Shown: positions 45,201 through 57,700 of the stretch, piece by piece | How the letters are laid out: every line of letters starts with the position of its first letter | Position numbering within the stretch: position 1 is the first letter of the stretch | Assembly: GCA_963565915.1 (NCBI GenBank) | Contig: OY751488.1 | Location: 868,001-932,000 of the forward strand | Source of the DNA: Entoloma clypeatum | Taxonomy: Eukaryota; Basidiomycota; Agaricomycetes; Agaricales; Entolomataceae | Length of the DNA stretch: 64,000 bases | Direction of reading: 5' to 3' | Position numbers and translations under genes: made by a program | Notes under the pieces: generated by a model | Seen by the model: only the letters and a program-made list of their open reading frames with translations | Database searches by the model: none | What the model was told of the DNA's origin: nothing

Positions 45201-46859
45201 TGGATTTTGCTCAGCCCTTTGGAGATTTGATTTCTCCACAAGTCCCATCTACTTTGTAACCATGGTTAAGGAAGACGCCTAGGGACAATAGGCGTGTGTC
45301 CATGTCCGGGATGTAGAACACCGGTCTGAGAAGATGGGTTTTAACTTCCCCATTTAGGGTGTGCCATACTGGAACGGCCCCAACTCCGAGTATTTCCAGT
45401 TTCTTCCCTTTAGCTGCAGTTTGGACAAATCGCTTGACCATGAGAGGTCTATAATATGTGAAGTCCTTAAACTCATAGGTGAAGTGTAAAGAGGCGCCGG
45501 AATCTAATATCCATTGCGCGCGTTCTTTTTCCTTACAATGTGTACAAGAAGCAAAATGTTTAATATATTTTTTATGTAAATCACTGCTGAAGTGATCTAC
45601 ACATTCTGTACTGGTACTGGCTATTATATCATACGTCTGTTGAGAGGTATTGTTAGCTTTCCGCAATTGGTAAGGTTTAAGAAAGGGTTTTGACGAACCG
45701 TCAAGTTCTATCTCGTCCTCAAATACATCCGGCCCCATCTGTTCCTGGTCGATGTCCATCATATTTAGTGATTCTTCTATCGACGGGGCTACGCGACGCT
45801 GTTTAGCCAGCCTTTAGTCAATGTCAGGAATGATGGTATCTAAGATACGGAGGTTTGACCCAGAGGGTTGAGCACCGATTTCTCGGGCGAGTCTTCGCAC
45901 CCTCTTGTTCTTTTTCCACACAGACGGCTTTCCAGAGGGAAGCCCGGTGTACTGAGAAGGAGGCGGGTTCATGCGTTGTTGGCACGTTTCTTCTGGTTGC
46001 GCCAGCATTTTTTTCCCTTCTTCTTTTCAGAAGTGGTACTTGGGTTGGTCGAGTTAGGCTGCTCGTCAGCATTGTTCCGTGAGGTACTCGGCGCTGTCTG
46101 CTTTTCCCATTTGGGGTCTTGCCCCTTTCGCTTAGTCCCGGAGATTTTCCGGGCCTGCTTGTTGGACGCCCGAGTAGACCCTATCGCATACTTGTGCCTG
46201 TACTCTGAAACGATGCTGTCGGTGACGGCCTGCCATGTGAAGTCATCGGCATTGTAGACCTGAAAGAGGGCGGTGGAGAGAGATGACCAAGCATCAGGAA
46301 TGGCACTTGCCAAGATCATAGCCTGCATCAGATCAGGCACAACAAATTTTGAGTCGCTAAGGCGAGCGAAGAGTGACCCAAGGCGCTCAATTTCCGGTAC
46401 GGGGTCGCGACCCGAGAGCTTGAAGGAGGCAGCGGCCTTGAAGTCGCCGAATATGGTGGCGGGGGAGACCTTTGAATATGTGTTCTTCAATGATGTCCAG
46501 GCGTCTTTTGAGGACTTGGTGTCCTTGATGTGCCTCCTGATTGCCTCGGAGACTTTGAGGCGGATGGAACCCAGAGCCATGTCGTTGTTCCTGATCCAAA
46601 TCTTCCTTTCTTTGTGGAAGGCGGGTTGGTCGACGGTAGTGGTGACCACTGGAGGTTGGGTTGCAGATGTAGAGGTGGCGGAGGCAGGGGTGGAGACCGT
46701 GACCATAAAGTCAGTGATGTCAGGGCGCTCAATGTTGCCAGATACGATGCGCCAGACTCCTTGATGGAGGAGATAGGATTTCATTTTCTTGGCCCAACTC
46801 TGGTAGTCGATGCCGTCGAAGACGGTGATGGAGTCGAGGGCGGAGCGAGAGGTAGACAT
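42293..46859 (-). pseudogene. Copia-A2 gag-pol, multiply broken
   Basis: ATG 46859 (MSTSRSALDSITVFDGIDYQSWAKKM), TAG at 42293-42295. Gag is open to RWRNQKKRANNA, where about 200 bp are missing before CQQRMNPPPSQYTG. Protease DSGASLHFTYEF is kept. Lesions include a one-base frameshift at GEIKSPKG (near 45215), TGA after TAL in the integrase (near 44776), TGA 43463-43465 (CGA in Copia-A3) and TAA near 42945. The frameshift and the integrase stop are shared with Copia-A3. RT YVND replaces the YVDD seen in the other copies. Confidence 0.9.
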
Positions 46860-47201
46860 TTTTAATGAGTCTAAAAGGAGTTTTCCCAATCAGTGATATT
46901 CTTGATTTTAGAGAAAACAAATAAATGATTCCTCATAACATATTTCCTTCAGGAATAGCAGTTGTGGGAAAAACCCTTTTTGTCAGAAGTGTATGAGGTA
47001 TGATCAATGTTTCCACATGATGTGTACTAAGTCAATCCCCTTAGGGACGCTTCATGACAGGTACTTGTCGTAATGAGGTTCCCAGGTTCATATGTGAAGA
47101 AGTATGACTCAGAACCTAGATCTTGCGATCGGTTCTCCTGTCAACCAGGGTAGAGTGGGCAGATACTTGCTGTGGCCAGCGTTCCCAAGTCCCTCTGCTA
47201 T

Positions 47202-47216
47202 CCGGGGCCCATAACC
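47202..47216 (-). other. Copia-A2 primer-binding site, half-tRNA-iMet type
   Basis: Directly next to the 5' LTR; on the minus strand it reads GGTTATGGGCCCCGG. Its complement GGGCCCATAACC is the anticodon-arm sequence of eukaryotic initiator Met tRNA, so priming from a tRNA half (as in Drosophila copia and Ty5) is expected. The same sequence is present in Copia-A3. Confidence 0.7.
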
Positions 47217-47488
47217 TGTTGAAGTTCCACCTGGGCGCTAGCCACAGGCGTACTGAGCAACACAGCTACAGTGTGGAAGTACTCTACTTAACCGTTCTAG
47301 CCACTTACATGGTTTGGGAGGGTGAGGCTGGTGAGAGCGGTTGAGGCTGATGAAAGCGATGGAGCTGGTTAAGAGTCAAGAGACAACATGTTGATATTGA
47401 CAGTTTCCTGGTCTTATATAAAGATATGTAAATGGTCACATGATGTAATCTAATCTAATCTAATCTATGTGATGGAAAAGTTTCAACA
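47217..47488 (-). repeat. Copia-A2 5' LTR
   Basis: 272 bp because of an internal ~40-bp deletion that removes the stretch with GTACTACTGTTTGTACC. Ends TTTCAACA, then TTCTC. The untranslated leader between PBS and gag ATG is 46860-47201. Confidence 0.93.
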
Positions 47489-48780
47489 TTCTCAAGCGCA
47501 GCTAAGGCGAGAATGATTTGAACAGTTTCATACCGAACAACTGGGGAGAATAATTCATAGAAGTCGATGCCTTTGACTTGTGAGAATCCTTTGGCAACTA
47601 ATCGTGCCTTTTTGTGACCATCCAATTTGATCGCAAATACCCATCAGTTCTGTATCACTTTATGACCTTTTGGTAGGTTGACCAACTCAAAGACTTTGCA
47701 CTTGTTGAGGGCCTCTAATTCCTCTTGGCAAGCACATTTCCATTCCTTCTGCAATGCTTCAGGCATGTGTGTGATGTCCCTATATTGATTTGGAAGTTCG
47801 CTTGTGACAGGGACCGCGTGTTTCAGCAGATATGTTGTAAGCTCTACTCCCCCTTCCCGACACAAGCAAGTGAGGTAATCCTCAAACTCCTCGTTATCCC
47901 CTTGAGGGGTGGAAGTGTCCATATCCCTGTTTCAATCAGATGCAACATTGTCAGTATTTGATGGATCAGAGGATGGACCTGGGTTGGAAGGTCCGGGATC
48001 TGACTGTCTTTGTGGGTTGTACGGAACCCTCAAGGTATCCTCGTTGACAATTCTCTGCCATTTACATTGTCCTTGATTATGAACATCTGTCGCCAGCATA
48101 TCGCCATAAACATTTCCGGAACATCAGGTTTGTTTCTGAATTCAACTAGGACGCTCAGCTTCTGGATGATGGTCACCAGGAAGACGATCACATTGGTCTT
48201 CTGGTTGTTCCATGCGCTTGCGCTTTCCTGGCTGGTAAGGCCTAGGGGTCCAGGGCTGATTTCCATGGTCCTGTTTTTGATCCTCAGCCGGTGGCTGTGG
48301 ACTCAGTGAGCTCAGAGGCTCGGAGGGGGGTTTGGGAATGATTATGTGGTTGTGGAGTACCAAAATCATCTCTGTCTTCCGAAGGAAGGTCTATTGGTAC
48401 GGAGGGGCCTTCAGGATCGTTCCGTCCCATATCGGTAGGATCCTGGTATTGTGTAACCATTGGCATCTTGCCTTTGTGACACTTTGGGAATAGGTTCTCA
48501 TCGAACCATGCGGTGGCAGCCATAAATAGCTGGTTTTGTGGCAGACGCATAAACTTAAAACCCTTTTGACTGGGTTCATACCTGAGAAAGATCATCAGCT
48601 CCGACTTGGGCAATAGTTTGTTCCTCCTTTTGTCTTCAGGTAAGTGTATGTAAGCGCCACATCCAAACACATGCAGGTGAGAGATGTCCGGTTGTTCCCA
48701 TATTAAGGCTTCTACCGGAGGTTGACTCTTGTCCGTCAGTGAATCAATAACGTTCAGCTCGAATTTGTCTCCCTAAAAAG

Positions 48781-49125
48781 AGAGTCAGATTGAAGCATTG
48801 TAACGGAGGTCAACCCGTACTTTCATGCCACTTATGACAGGGCGGGGAAATGTGACGTTATTTGCTGAGCTTGCAGCCAAGACCGCCCTGCAAACGCAAT
48901 GTCAAACACAAGGGGGTGGCGGAACAGGAATCCCGGACCTTGGGTTGGGGGGGGGGGGGTCTGGCCGGAGGCCAGAAAAAAAGTTCCGACTTGGGTATTC
49001 AGGCGGCGGCGGGCCGCCATCAGACAGCACAATTACTCATGAGAAGCTTTCAAATGTCATAGAGAACCGTTGTAGACAGATAATACCTAATAAGAATTTT
49101 GTACCAACCCACACAACCGTTGAAA
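48781..49125. other. Unassigned junction sequence between Copia-B and the P-like gene
   Basis: Includes a run of 14 G near 48945-48958 and a GC-rich GGCGGCGGCGGGCCGCC stretch. No gene recognised; it should contain the promoter of the gene starting at 49126. The break that removed the rest of Copia-B is near 48780. Confidence 0.5.
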
Positions 49126-52100
49126 ATGCCGAAGAAAAAAAAGTAAGCGTCGGAATAAGTGCAGAATGTGATCTAACGCGTCCTTCAGAACAACTGGCGA
49201 ATTTACGGCAGAAAGCACGCTTCAGTGTCCAGACTGTGGGACCAACATCCGAGTTGGTACAGGCGGGCACAAAAACCTCAATATCCACCGCGCGTCAAAA
49301 CCCTGCCAAGCTGAGCATGACAGACAAAAAGCATGTACCTGGCCCAAACCAGAGGCAAAACCAAATCAGACGCTCCATTCGTTTTTCAAGGCGAGGGCTG
49401 CCCCTAACCCTCCTATGGTATCTGCACCGCCTCCAATCCATGCTCCCAACGTCGGCGATGAACAGAGAGTTGATGGAGACAATGATCGAATGCTGTTGGA
49501 TACCTCACCTGTGCCTGATTGGATGAGCCTGGGGAAGGATGAGACGGAGGCATGTGTGATAGCGTCTGAGCTGCTCACCCGATTTCACATGGCGATCGAG
49601 CGGATACCAAGTGATAACCCCCTCGCGACAGCAGAAAATCGGCTCAACGAGTTCTCGAAAGATCCCTCAACCATCCTGCAAGGCCCCAGGGAGGATGACT
49701 GGGAAGAGGTGCTGAATCCGATGATGAAGAGAGCATTTGGGTGGGGGGAGGATGCAACGCGTGCCGCAGCGAAGGAAATGATGCAACGGGGTCAATACGG
49801 ACTTGATGGCTTTTTAGCTTTCCTCGGGTACTGCGTAAAGTGGCATGGGTTGAAAGGTGGCATGTTTGAATCAAAGGTTAAGGCAATTCTAGAAGAACTA
49901 GAAACTTCGTGCGTGAGACCTTGAATTCCCAAAATGTTATCAAACTTACGAGACGCCCGCAGATACCCACCCCGCCTAACGCCCGAGGTGATCAATGTGG
50001 ATCAAATTGATGAGCCTGCAAGCGAGCACGGCATAGACATGTCGCCAAATCCTGTCCGATCCAAGCTAGAGGTCTGCGGGGGAAATCTTATTTCATTTCC
50101 ACCTGGAAAGAATCAACATACGTCCTATCCATTTGGGCTCCACAATCATCATGTCATTCCTTGGGATTACCATTCCATTCGCGACAAATTCTTCCTCCAA
50201 GCGAAAACGTGCACGAAACAACAAGTGAACGAGGGGCAGGTTTGCCTTCCATGCCAGGTGCTGAAGTCCACGTCGCTGTATGAGGGTATCATGCATCGGA
50301 TAAAGTGCGGTGTACAGGAGAACACACCTCTTCAATATCATGGCATTGGAGGACTCATTACTGCGGTACAAAGGAGGAATGAGCAGGTCCAACGCTTGCG
50401 AATGACAAAGCTCAACGACAGCAGAAAGTTGCTGGGCAAGGCTGCAGCGCTCGAGGATCACAAGCAGTGGATTTTGGCAGTTGCGAGTGGGAGAGTAGAC
50501 CGTGTTGCATCGCTTGTTCAAGCTGGCTTAGCACATCGTGTGGGTATACGAACCCTCATTCAGCAGTATGAACGAGCAGCGAACAAGTTATACAAGCCCA
50601 AGGGATACACCGAAGAAGATATCATGTGTTCCATTGTTATGTTATGGCTTGGCGGTGCACGTGTCGCCGAGTTTGCCCATTGCTCCCTATTGCTCCCGAG
50701 TGTTACGACAATCCGCCGCAACACAATCATTCGACCTCTCATCATATCACCCTCCATTCCAACGGTTGCCGAGATTGAAACCAATATAATCTCTTGTTTT
50801 GACACCCTCTCTCGTGTGGTGGATGATGCGTTCCCTCAGTCAGATTCAAACATCTATCGTCAAGTTATCATGCTTGACGAGCTAGCAACTGAGAAGCGCG
50901 TAAGATGGGATGATTCGAACGACAAATTCCAGGGAACGTGTCGGGAACACAACCAGAAGCTTCCCTTGACATTTACCTCTGAACGAGAGTTGGACATGCT
51001 GTGTGATGCGCTTCAGGATGGTAAAGTCCACTTGGCTAGTGAGGTATGTTTTCCTTTGAACTTGACAACAAAAAGACTCACACATCGTCACGTTGATTAG
51101 GCGACTGTGGCCGCCATAGGCGTGCTCTCAGAAAATCCACGTGAATACAGCGCGCATCCTATTATGATATCTGGTACCTGCAAGAAGGAAACCGGTGCTC
51201 AGCATGCCAACCTCATCAGAACAATACTGACTGCCACCGAGAATCAAAACCAACGCTGCGGAGGATCTTACCGTACAGTGTGCATTGCCTTGGATGGGGA
51301 ATCAAAGCGTGGCGAAGCCTTGGTTCGCCTTACCATGGATACTACACTCAAAGAGGATTCTCCGATCTATGAACAACTTCGCCCCCTTGATTTCATGAAC
51401 TACCTCGTTGGCTCAGATGATATCACGGCCGATAAGGACTTTAAACATGTCTTCAAAAGGCAACAAAATCTGATGATGCGAAACAAAGGGATCTTTATCC
51501 AGGGCTTCTGTATCACTCCTCCAATCCTTCGTGCCCATCTGCAATCTAACGGTGTCTCCTCCTTTCAACTACGGGCTCTCCTTAATCCAAATGATAAGCA
51601 AGATGTTGTACTTGGATATTCGCTTCTCAAGGAAATCTGGTCCCTTCCCGCGGCCTCCTCAGAGTCTGACCCAAGCTTTACCCGGGCGCGCAAAGCGTTA
51701 CAGATCTATGGACATTTTGCCTGGAATCTCATCATGCCATATATCTGCATGGACCTCAATCTGGATGAACAGCTCATCCATCTGAGCACTGCAGCACATC
51801 TTGCGCTTTATCTCTACAATGATAACTCAGCATGTACAAAATTCATGCCAACACAATCCTATGTCGACATCATGTTGATGGTGAAGAACATATATTTCTG
51901 TGTCGCAAAGGCCAAGGTCGATAATCCCCGCGGCACATTTTACATCATTCTCCTTGGCACCGACCGTCTCGAGCAATTTTTTGGGCTAATACGAACGGCG
52001 GTTGGGACGGACATGAACGTCGATACGATCCAACTTGGTAATCATGCTTCGGGCCTCACAGAGGTTGCAATCATCCTGGCACGGCATCCAGAGTGGGATC

Positions 52101-52790
52101 GTGGGCCCCGACGCCTTCAATTACCAGTTATCACGAAAGATTCTGGGCAAATCACAGCGAAAGCAGATCATATCAACCCTGCATCGTGGCAGGGGAACGT
52201 CGAGGTTGCAGGTGTGAACCTCCACACTTATTGGGTTTTAGGTCGTCAGAAAGCCGTTGAACTTGTTCCTGAAGCCGCTGAAGCTTTTGATCGCCTCAGC
52301 AACATGCAGGAGATAGATATTCTATCTCCTCTCGGCGACCTCCTTGTCAATGTTCAAGATGCTAATGATGAGTTCGACTGCTCGGAACTGACGTCTACAT
52401 ATGATTCTCAGGCCACCGCCCCACCGGCTGTCGAGGCGCCAACCCCTGTGTCTCAACCTTTCACCCCGCATGGTGATATGGAAGATGCGATTGCAGAAGA
52501 GGCACCACGGAACGACAAGATTACATCCCAGATTGTGATCAATGGACTGAAAACGACCAAAGCAAAAGCGCTGCGGCATCAGATGATGTTCCAGACCAAT
52601 CGCTCCTCGACTGACCGGTTGAAGCGTGTGCAGGAGCTACCTTGCTTCAACTCCATCTCCCCGTCAGATCACAATACCGACATAATCTCATATGACAGTT
52701 CCTTTGGAGCCCCGTCCCTTCGCATTGGGAATCCTGTTGCGACTCTTGTTCAATGCGAAGAATTGATTTTCCTTGCTATCGCTCAAGTGA
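49126..52790 (+). CDS. P-element-like transposase family protein, 3' end cut by LINE
   Basis: Exons by splice signals: 49126-49142 (MPKKKK), 49189-49908, 49963-51043, 51101 to about 52790. Introns are 46-57 bp: GTAAGC...TTCAG, GTGCGT...CGCAG (this one removes an apparent stop at 49922) and GTATGT...ATTAG. The N-terminus has a finger-like CPDCGTNIRVGTGGHKNLNIHRASKPC region. The core has MLDELATEKRVRWDD, DKFQGTC, PIMISGTCKKE, IALDGESKRG and ADKDFKHVFKRQQN, which resembles the RNase H-fold core of P-element/THAP9 transposases (LDE...WD...DG...DPxHxxKxxRN). I know this family as widespread in agaricomycetes without an assigned function. No stop interrupts the spliced frame until the LINE junction after CEELIFLAIAQVN. 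Confidence 0.55.
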
Positions 52791-52866
52791 ATTGGCTACA
52801 TTCGGCCGATACAAGAAAAAGGCTCCCTCTGCGCGCCCCTCCTCACCCCAGGGCAGCAACATCTCT

Positions 52867-54777
52867 ATGGGATCCGCTGGGTCTGTTACCCCTCGCCCTG
52901 CATCCCCCACCTCAGACGACTCCGATAGCTCGGAACGCCCTCCCCCCCCTGCCCCTGCTGACCGCTCTGACGCTCCCATGATCGTCGATGCCCCCAGCAT
53001 GCCAGCCACCCTAGGCTACAACAGCGAACTTGCAGGCCCCTGCATGTTGCAAGGCTCCGCGGACACGTTGTCGTCCGACTTCAACGCCGCCCTCGCTTCC
53101 GTTGCCTCCGTACGAGACCTGGTCACTTGGACCGCATCTCAACGCCGGTCTATTGACCAATCCACTGCAGACCAGCTCTGCACCGCTACAGCCTCCCTCA
53201 TCCACACCCTTGCGGATGTCGGAGCGCTCACCGAATATGCCGAAGGGGATGACCCCTCCGGCATTCGTCTCACTGGACTGGGCGTCTTAATCGATCGCCT
53301 CGTCAAGATCCCTGGGGTGTCGGCGTTCACGTCGGCCCCCGAAAACATCGTCGCGGCAAAGGACCCCAAACCTCCGCCGCCCAAGAAGAAGCTGCCTTCC
53401 TTCCCGAAGACAGCCAAACCCACTCCCCGCATGTCCGCGTCAGCTGGAGCATCCGGCCGCCTCGCTCGCGAGAAGGCCAAGCTCCTATCCCGCCCCGTCC
53501 CCTCGCCCCCGGCGAAGCGACAACCCTCCGGCCTTGCAGGCTCAGCGTGGGCTCCCCCGCCTGCTGTTGTTGCTGCAGCCCAACCCTGGTCCACTGCGTC
53601 GAAAAAACGCAAATCCGCTGCTGAGTCGCAGCAGGAAACCTTGGTCGCCATGGCCAAGACGTTCCCTGCTACCACTACCATTGCCCTACAGCAAGCCACG
53701 GCTGCTATTAGGCCCACCTCTCCTTCTGCTTCCCAGGCCCGCCGAAAGAAGCAGAAGCGGTTTACCACATCAGGACGGTCTCGCAAATCCGTCTCCGTTT
53801 ACACCTCCCCCCCCTTTCCCTGGGCGGTGGAGACTATCTTCACCCAGATCAACGGGCATCTGGGCAACGCAAAGAGGACGATCCGCGTCACTTCTGTTGA
53901 GTCAAACCGGGGGGGTCTCTCCCTGGCGACCGACGAAGTCCCCGACGAGGATGACCTCAAAGTTTTCAAAGCCCTTTTCGAGTCCAAGCTTGCCGCTAGC
54001 GCTCATTCGGCCCCTGACACTGACCTCCGTGTGGAAGTACCCACCTCCAAATCGAGTCTCAAAATCTGTGACTTCCCGTACTACGGGCTCACTCCGCAAC
54101 GCGACCCGAAATCCGGCCGCCTCGTTCCCCTCTCGGAGAGCCAGGTCGCCGACATAATGTCGTCTGCTCCCTTTGCCCGCGAGTTCTCCTACTACGAGAA
54201 CTCGAAGCCCCGCCTCGCCAGAAACTCCCCGTCGTCTAGCACCGGGACCATCTGGTTCGACATCGAAGACTCCAAAGGGGGTCTCGTTCTCAAGAACTTA
54301 GCCGGAAAGACCTTCATGTATGGTCCTTACCGACTCGTCCTGAACCCCGCCGAGAAGCACGTTGGAGTGCCTCAATGCAACCGCTGCTGGCGATTTGGCC
54401 ATCCGTCTAACGCTCGGATCTGCCCTCTCAAGAGCAAACTCTGCCCTATCTGCGGTGAACCCCACACCGTCGAATTCCATCGAGCCCTCGCCTCCTGCTG
54501 CCACGGGAACGCCAAGGCAAACCCCCCAGTCCTCCCCACCCCCGACGGCAAGGACTGCGAACATGCAGGGCGCTGCATCAACTGCAAAGGTGGCCACCGC
54601 GCAGATGATCGCGTATGCAAATACTGGAAAAGCCGATTCAACCCTGATTGGATCTGGCGCCGATACCAAGAAGCAAACGTAAGTGCGGACTTCACCCACT
54701 TCTTTGAATCTAACCCCCCGCCTCGTCTAGCTGACCGAGACAATAGCCGCATTCAATCAAACGTAGTCATATGTTAG
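52867..54777 (+). CDS. LINE ORF1, RNA-binding protein with zinc knuckles
   Basis: Start chosen at ATG 52867 (MGSAGSVTPRPASPTSDDSD) because sequence before about 52790 belongs to the P-like gene; the frame is open further upstream. 636 residues, very rich in Pro, Ser and Ala in the first two thirds, then a conserved part with three knuckle-like motifs: CNRCWRFGHPSNARIC, CPICGEPHTVEFH and CINCKGGHRADDRVC. Such proteins coat the element RNA. TAG at 54775-54777 overlaps the ORF2 ATG by ATGTTAG. No stop or frameshift inside. Confidence 0.85.
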   Translation: MGSAGSVTPRPASPTSDDSDSSERPPPPAPADRSDAPMIVDAPSMPATLGYNSELAGPCMLQGSADTLSSDFNAALASVASVRDLVTWTASQRRSIDQSTADQLCTATASLIHTLADVGALTEYAEGDDPSGIRLTGLGVLIDRLVKIPGVSAFTSAPENIVAAKDPKPPPPKKKLPSFPKTAKPTPRMSASAGASGRLAREKAKLLSRPVPSPPAKRQPSGLAGSAWAPPPAVVAAAQPWSTASKKRKSAAESQQETLVAMAKTFPATTTIALQQATAAIRPTSPSASQARRKKQKRFTTSGRSRKSVSVYTSPPFPWAVETIFTQINGHLGNAKRTIRVTSVESNRGGLSLATDEVPDEDDLKVFKALFESKLAASAHSAPDTDLRVEVPTSKSSLKICDFPYYGLTPQRDPKSGRLVPLSESQVADIMSSAPFAREFSYYENSKPRLARNSPSSSTGTIWFDIEDSKGGLVLKNLAGKTFMYGPYRLVLNPAEKHVGVPQCNRCWRFGHPSNARICPLKSKLCPICGEPHTVEFHRALASCCHGNAKANPPVLPTPDGKDCEHAGRCINCKGGHRADDRVCKYWKSRFNPDWIWRRYQEANVSADFTHFFESNPPPRLADRDNSRIQSNVVIC

Positions 54778-57700
54778 GTACAACTATGAATAAATTTGAG
54801 GGTTTGCGAATTCGCTCCCAGAACGTCTACCGAAAGAGCGTTCTCCTGTCAACTATGTTAGAGAGTCAGAAAGATAATCTCGACATAATCTTCGTACAAG
54901 AGCCCCCCTGGGCTACCATTCGACATGTCGCGTCCATGACGAGAAAGGACGGTGAGCCCCTTGTGGGTCCGCCGAACCACCCGGACTGGATGTGCCTCCA
55001 CCACTCGGAGCCTGTCCTTGATCCAGATAACCTGGATGAGGACCTTCGCCCCCGCGCCATAGTTTATGTTCATAGGCGGCGTACCACTATGAAACCTAAA
55101 CTTCGTTCAGACATCGTTCGCCACCGTGATGTCAATCTTCTTACGTTGGCTGTCCCTGAGGGCCAGATCAACCTAATTAATGCCTACTCGGATACGCAGG
55201 GCACTGCTATACGTATCCTTGCCACCCTTGGTACATCCCTTCCTCCTATTCGGTACATAGATGGTGATTTTAATTGCCCCTCGCCGCTATGGGACCCTGA
55301 AGTGACACGCCACAACCATAATGCGTCTCTCCTCTCAGACTTCGCATTCGCTCATGGTCTTGTTCATCATAGGACTGGGTTCACCCACTTCCCTAAAAAT
55401 AACAATGCCCCATCCATCATAGACCTGGTCTTCCTCCCTAACACGGACAAGGACTCGATCATCAAACTTGGGAGCCCTGACGAGTCAGACCACCGCTCGA
55501 TCATCACCCTCCTCAGATCCCCCCTCATTAACGCTAAGGAACGCTACCGTATTGTGCCGGACTCGGAAGAGGAATCTAACTTTCTGTCCGCACTTACGGA
55601 GTCCATCTCCTCCATCCCTATTCCGGCCACGGACACCAGGGAGGACATCACGAGTATTACCCAAAAGGTTCAGGAGCTCGTCCTGGCCGAGTGGACCGAA
55701 TTCTCTCGCTCTCCCCGGGACTCGTTCCGGTCGAAGGGCTGGTGGGATAAGGACTGCAAGGCAGGGTGGCGCACCTATTCCAATTCGGGTAAAACAGACC
55801 AAGACTGGCGCGCTATGCATAAAATCATTCGCACTGCTAAGCGGAACTTTTTTGACAAGAAGATCGACGAAGTCTCCAACAAAAACAAACGTCCCTGGGA
55901 CCTTACTTCATGGGTCGGCCCACGAAAGAACGCCTCTCCTGAGGCCATTATTTTTGACGGCGAGACCTGTACCACTACTGCTGAGACCTGTGACGCCTTC
56001 CACAAGTCCTTCCAGTCTGCCGAAGCACGACCTGTTGATCCCGACAGGCTGCGCAGTACTCTAGAACCTCAGCCCAAAAGGGCTTGGGTTCCATTCACTT
56101 CGCAAGAGGTCCTCCAGGCCCTGGCCGGTTGTTCTAGCCGGTCAGCCCCAGGTCCTGACCATCTTACGTGGACTCACCTCAAGTGCCTAACCGCACATAA
56201 ACAAATCTTGAAGCTGTTCGTCTGGATCCTGAACGCCTGCCTCTCGGCGGGGTTTTGGCCTGACGCCTTCAAAATCTCAACGACCGTCATTATTCCCAAA
56301 CCAAATAAGCCGGCGTACGACGTTCCCAAAGCATTCCGACCCATCGTGCTTCTAAACACCCTGGGCAAACTCTTTGAGAAAGCTATCGCTAACAGACTCC
56401 AGTGGGAACTAGCCCGCTATGGTCTGCTGCACCCAGGTCAATTCGGGGGGGTTCGACAGAACTCCACCGAAGACGCCGGTCAATTCCTTACCCACCTCAT
56501 CCGTGCAGGATGGTCGAGGAAACTCAAGACAAGCGTTGTCGCCATTGATTTGGCCCAATACTTTCCCTCCCTTAACCACTCGGTTATTTCGCTCATACTA
56601 GATAGGATGGGGTTCCCCGACACTGTCGTGGATTTCTTCTCAAATTACCTAGTAGGGAGACAGACTCAATACGCCTGGGAGGACGACCTCTCAGACCTTT
56701 TCTCTGTTGACATTGGCGTAGGTCAGGGCTCTGCCCTCTCCCCTGTGCTATCGTCCATCTACCTCGCCCCGCTGATGTACGCATTTCAAGCCGAACAATC
56801 GCAGGCTAGCCTCATTTCATACGTCGACGACGGGACCATCATAGTCCAATCTGAGACGTGGAAGGAAAACCTTGCCAAATTAAAAAAGGCATACAAATGT
56901 CTGTTTGAGCTGACCACAGCCCTCGGGCTTGTCCTTGAACACTCTAAATCGGAGGCGTTCCATTTTTCCAGGAAGAATGGCGACGATAACCCCCCGGTTG
57001 ACCTCGGGTTTGCGCCCTTCACCGGCGACTCCCCTCTCGTCCCCAAGACCTTCTGGAGGTACTTGGGCTTCTTCTTCGACCGCAAGCTACTCTTTACTGA
57101 GCACGCGAAACGGTATGCCACTAAGGCCTTCTCAGCAACGGGAGCCTTACTATCCCTGGGAAACTCAGTCCGTGGACTCACTCCCAAACACAAACGCACC
57201 CTGTACCGATCGTGTATCCTACCGATCGCGCTATATGGTGCTAATCTTTGGAACTTCGACGGTGCCCGTAACAAGGGTGTCGTCAAGTCTATCTCCAAAG
57301 TCCAAAGACGCGCAGCGTTATGGATTCTGGGAGCCTTCCGTACCACCCCCACAGGGGCGGTCGAAGCACTTGCCGGCCTGCCTCCGGTGCACTTGCACCT
57401 CAAGAAGCTCTCCTGCAGAAACCGTGTCCGCATGCATTCCCTTGCACCCAGACACATGACCGTCATGGTATGCGACGAGGATGACCCCTCCAAGCGCCCG
57501 TGGCACTCCCCGGAATTTATGTACAACCTTAAATCCCCCCTCGTTGATATCTGGGCATACCGTGCAAATGTGACTGTCCCCCTATCGCCCTTTAATAACT
57601 ACAACGAACCAGGGAAACGCGTCCTCGACCGATTCCCTGAACGCGTAATTCACGACATCACCCTTATCCGCGGCAAGACCGCTAAGGATCGTGCCGAAGC

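Larger units (their letters stand above)
41913..47488 (-). mobile_element. Copia-A2, complete Ty1/copia element, defective
   Basis: Minus strand. LTRs at 41913-42224 (3') and 47217-47488 (5'), TSD TTCTC (41908-41912, 47489-47493). The 5' LTR has lost about 40 bp after CTGGTCTTATAT. Gag-pol is broken in many places. It is nested in the RT of Copia-B. Confidence 0.95.
40645..48780 (-). pseudogene. Copia-B pol, old Ty1/copia relic split by Copia-A2
   Basis: Two halves on the minus strand: 48780-47489 and 41912-40645. The right half has the integrase end with QPDISHLHVFGCGAYIHLPEDKR and the RT start (KARLVAKGFSQ, FSPVVRYETVQ). The left half resumes RVILALDVKLAFLYGK, YVDNSLFTG, TDSDWASDPSNRK and HLSTEAEYMALSDC. 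The halves join in frame at ALEN once Copia-A2 and one TTCTC are ignored. Many stops and frameshifts show great age. Gag, protease and most of integrase are missing to the right of about 48780. Confidence 0.85.

Noticed and set aside
53139..53786. 215-codon minus-strand frame opposite LINE ORF1
   Set aside because: A shadow of GC-rich, Pro/Ala-coding sequence; the plus strand encodes the recognisable protein.
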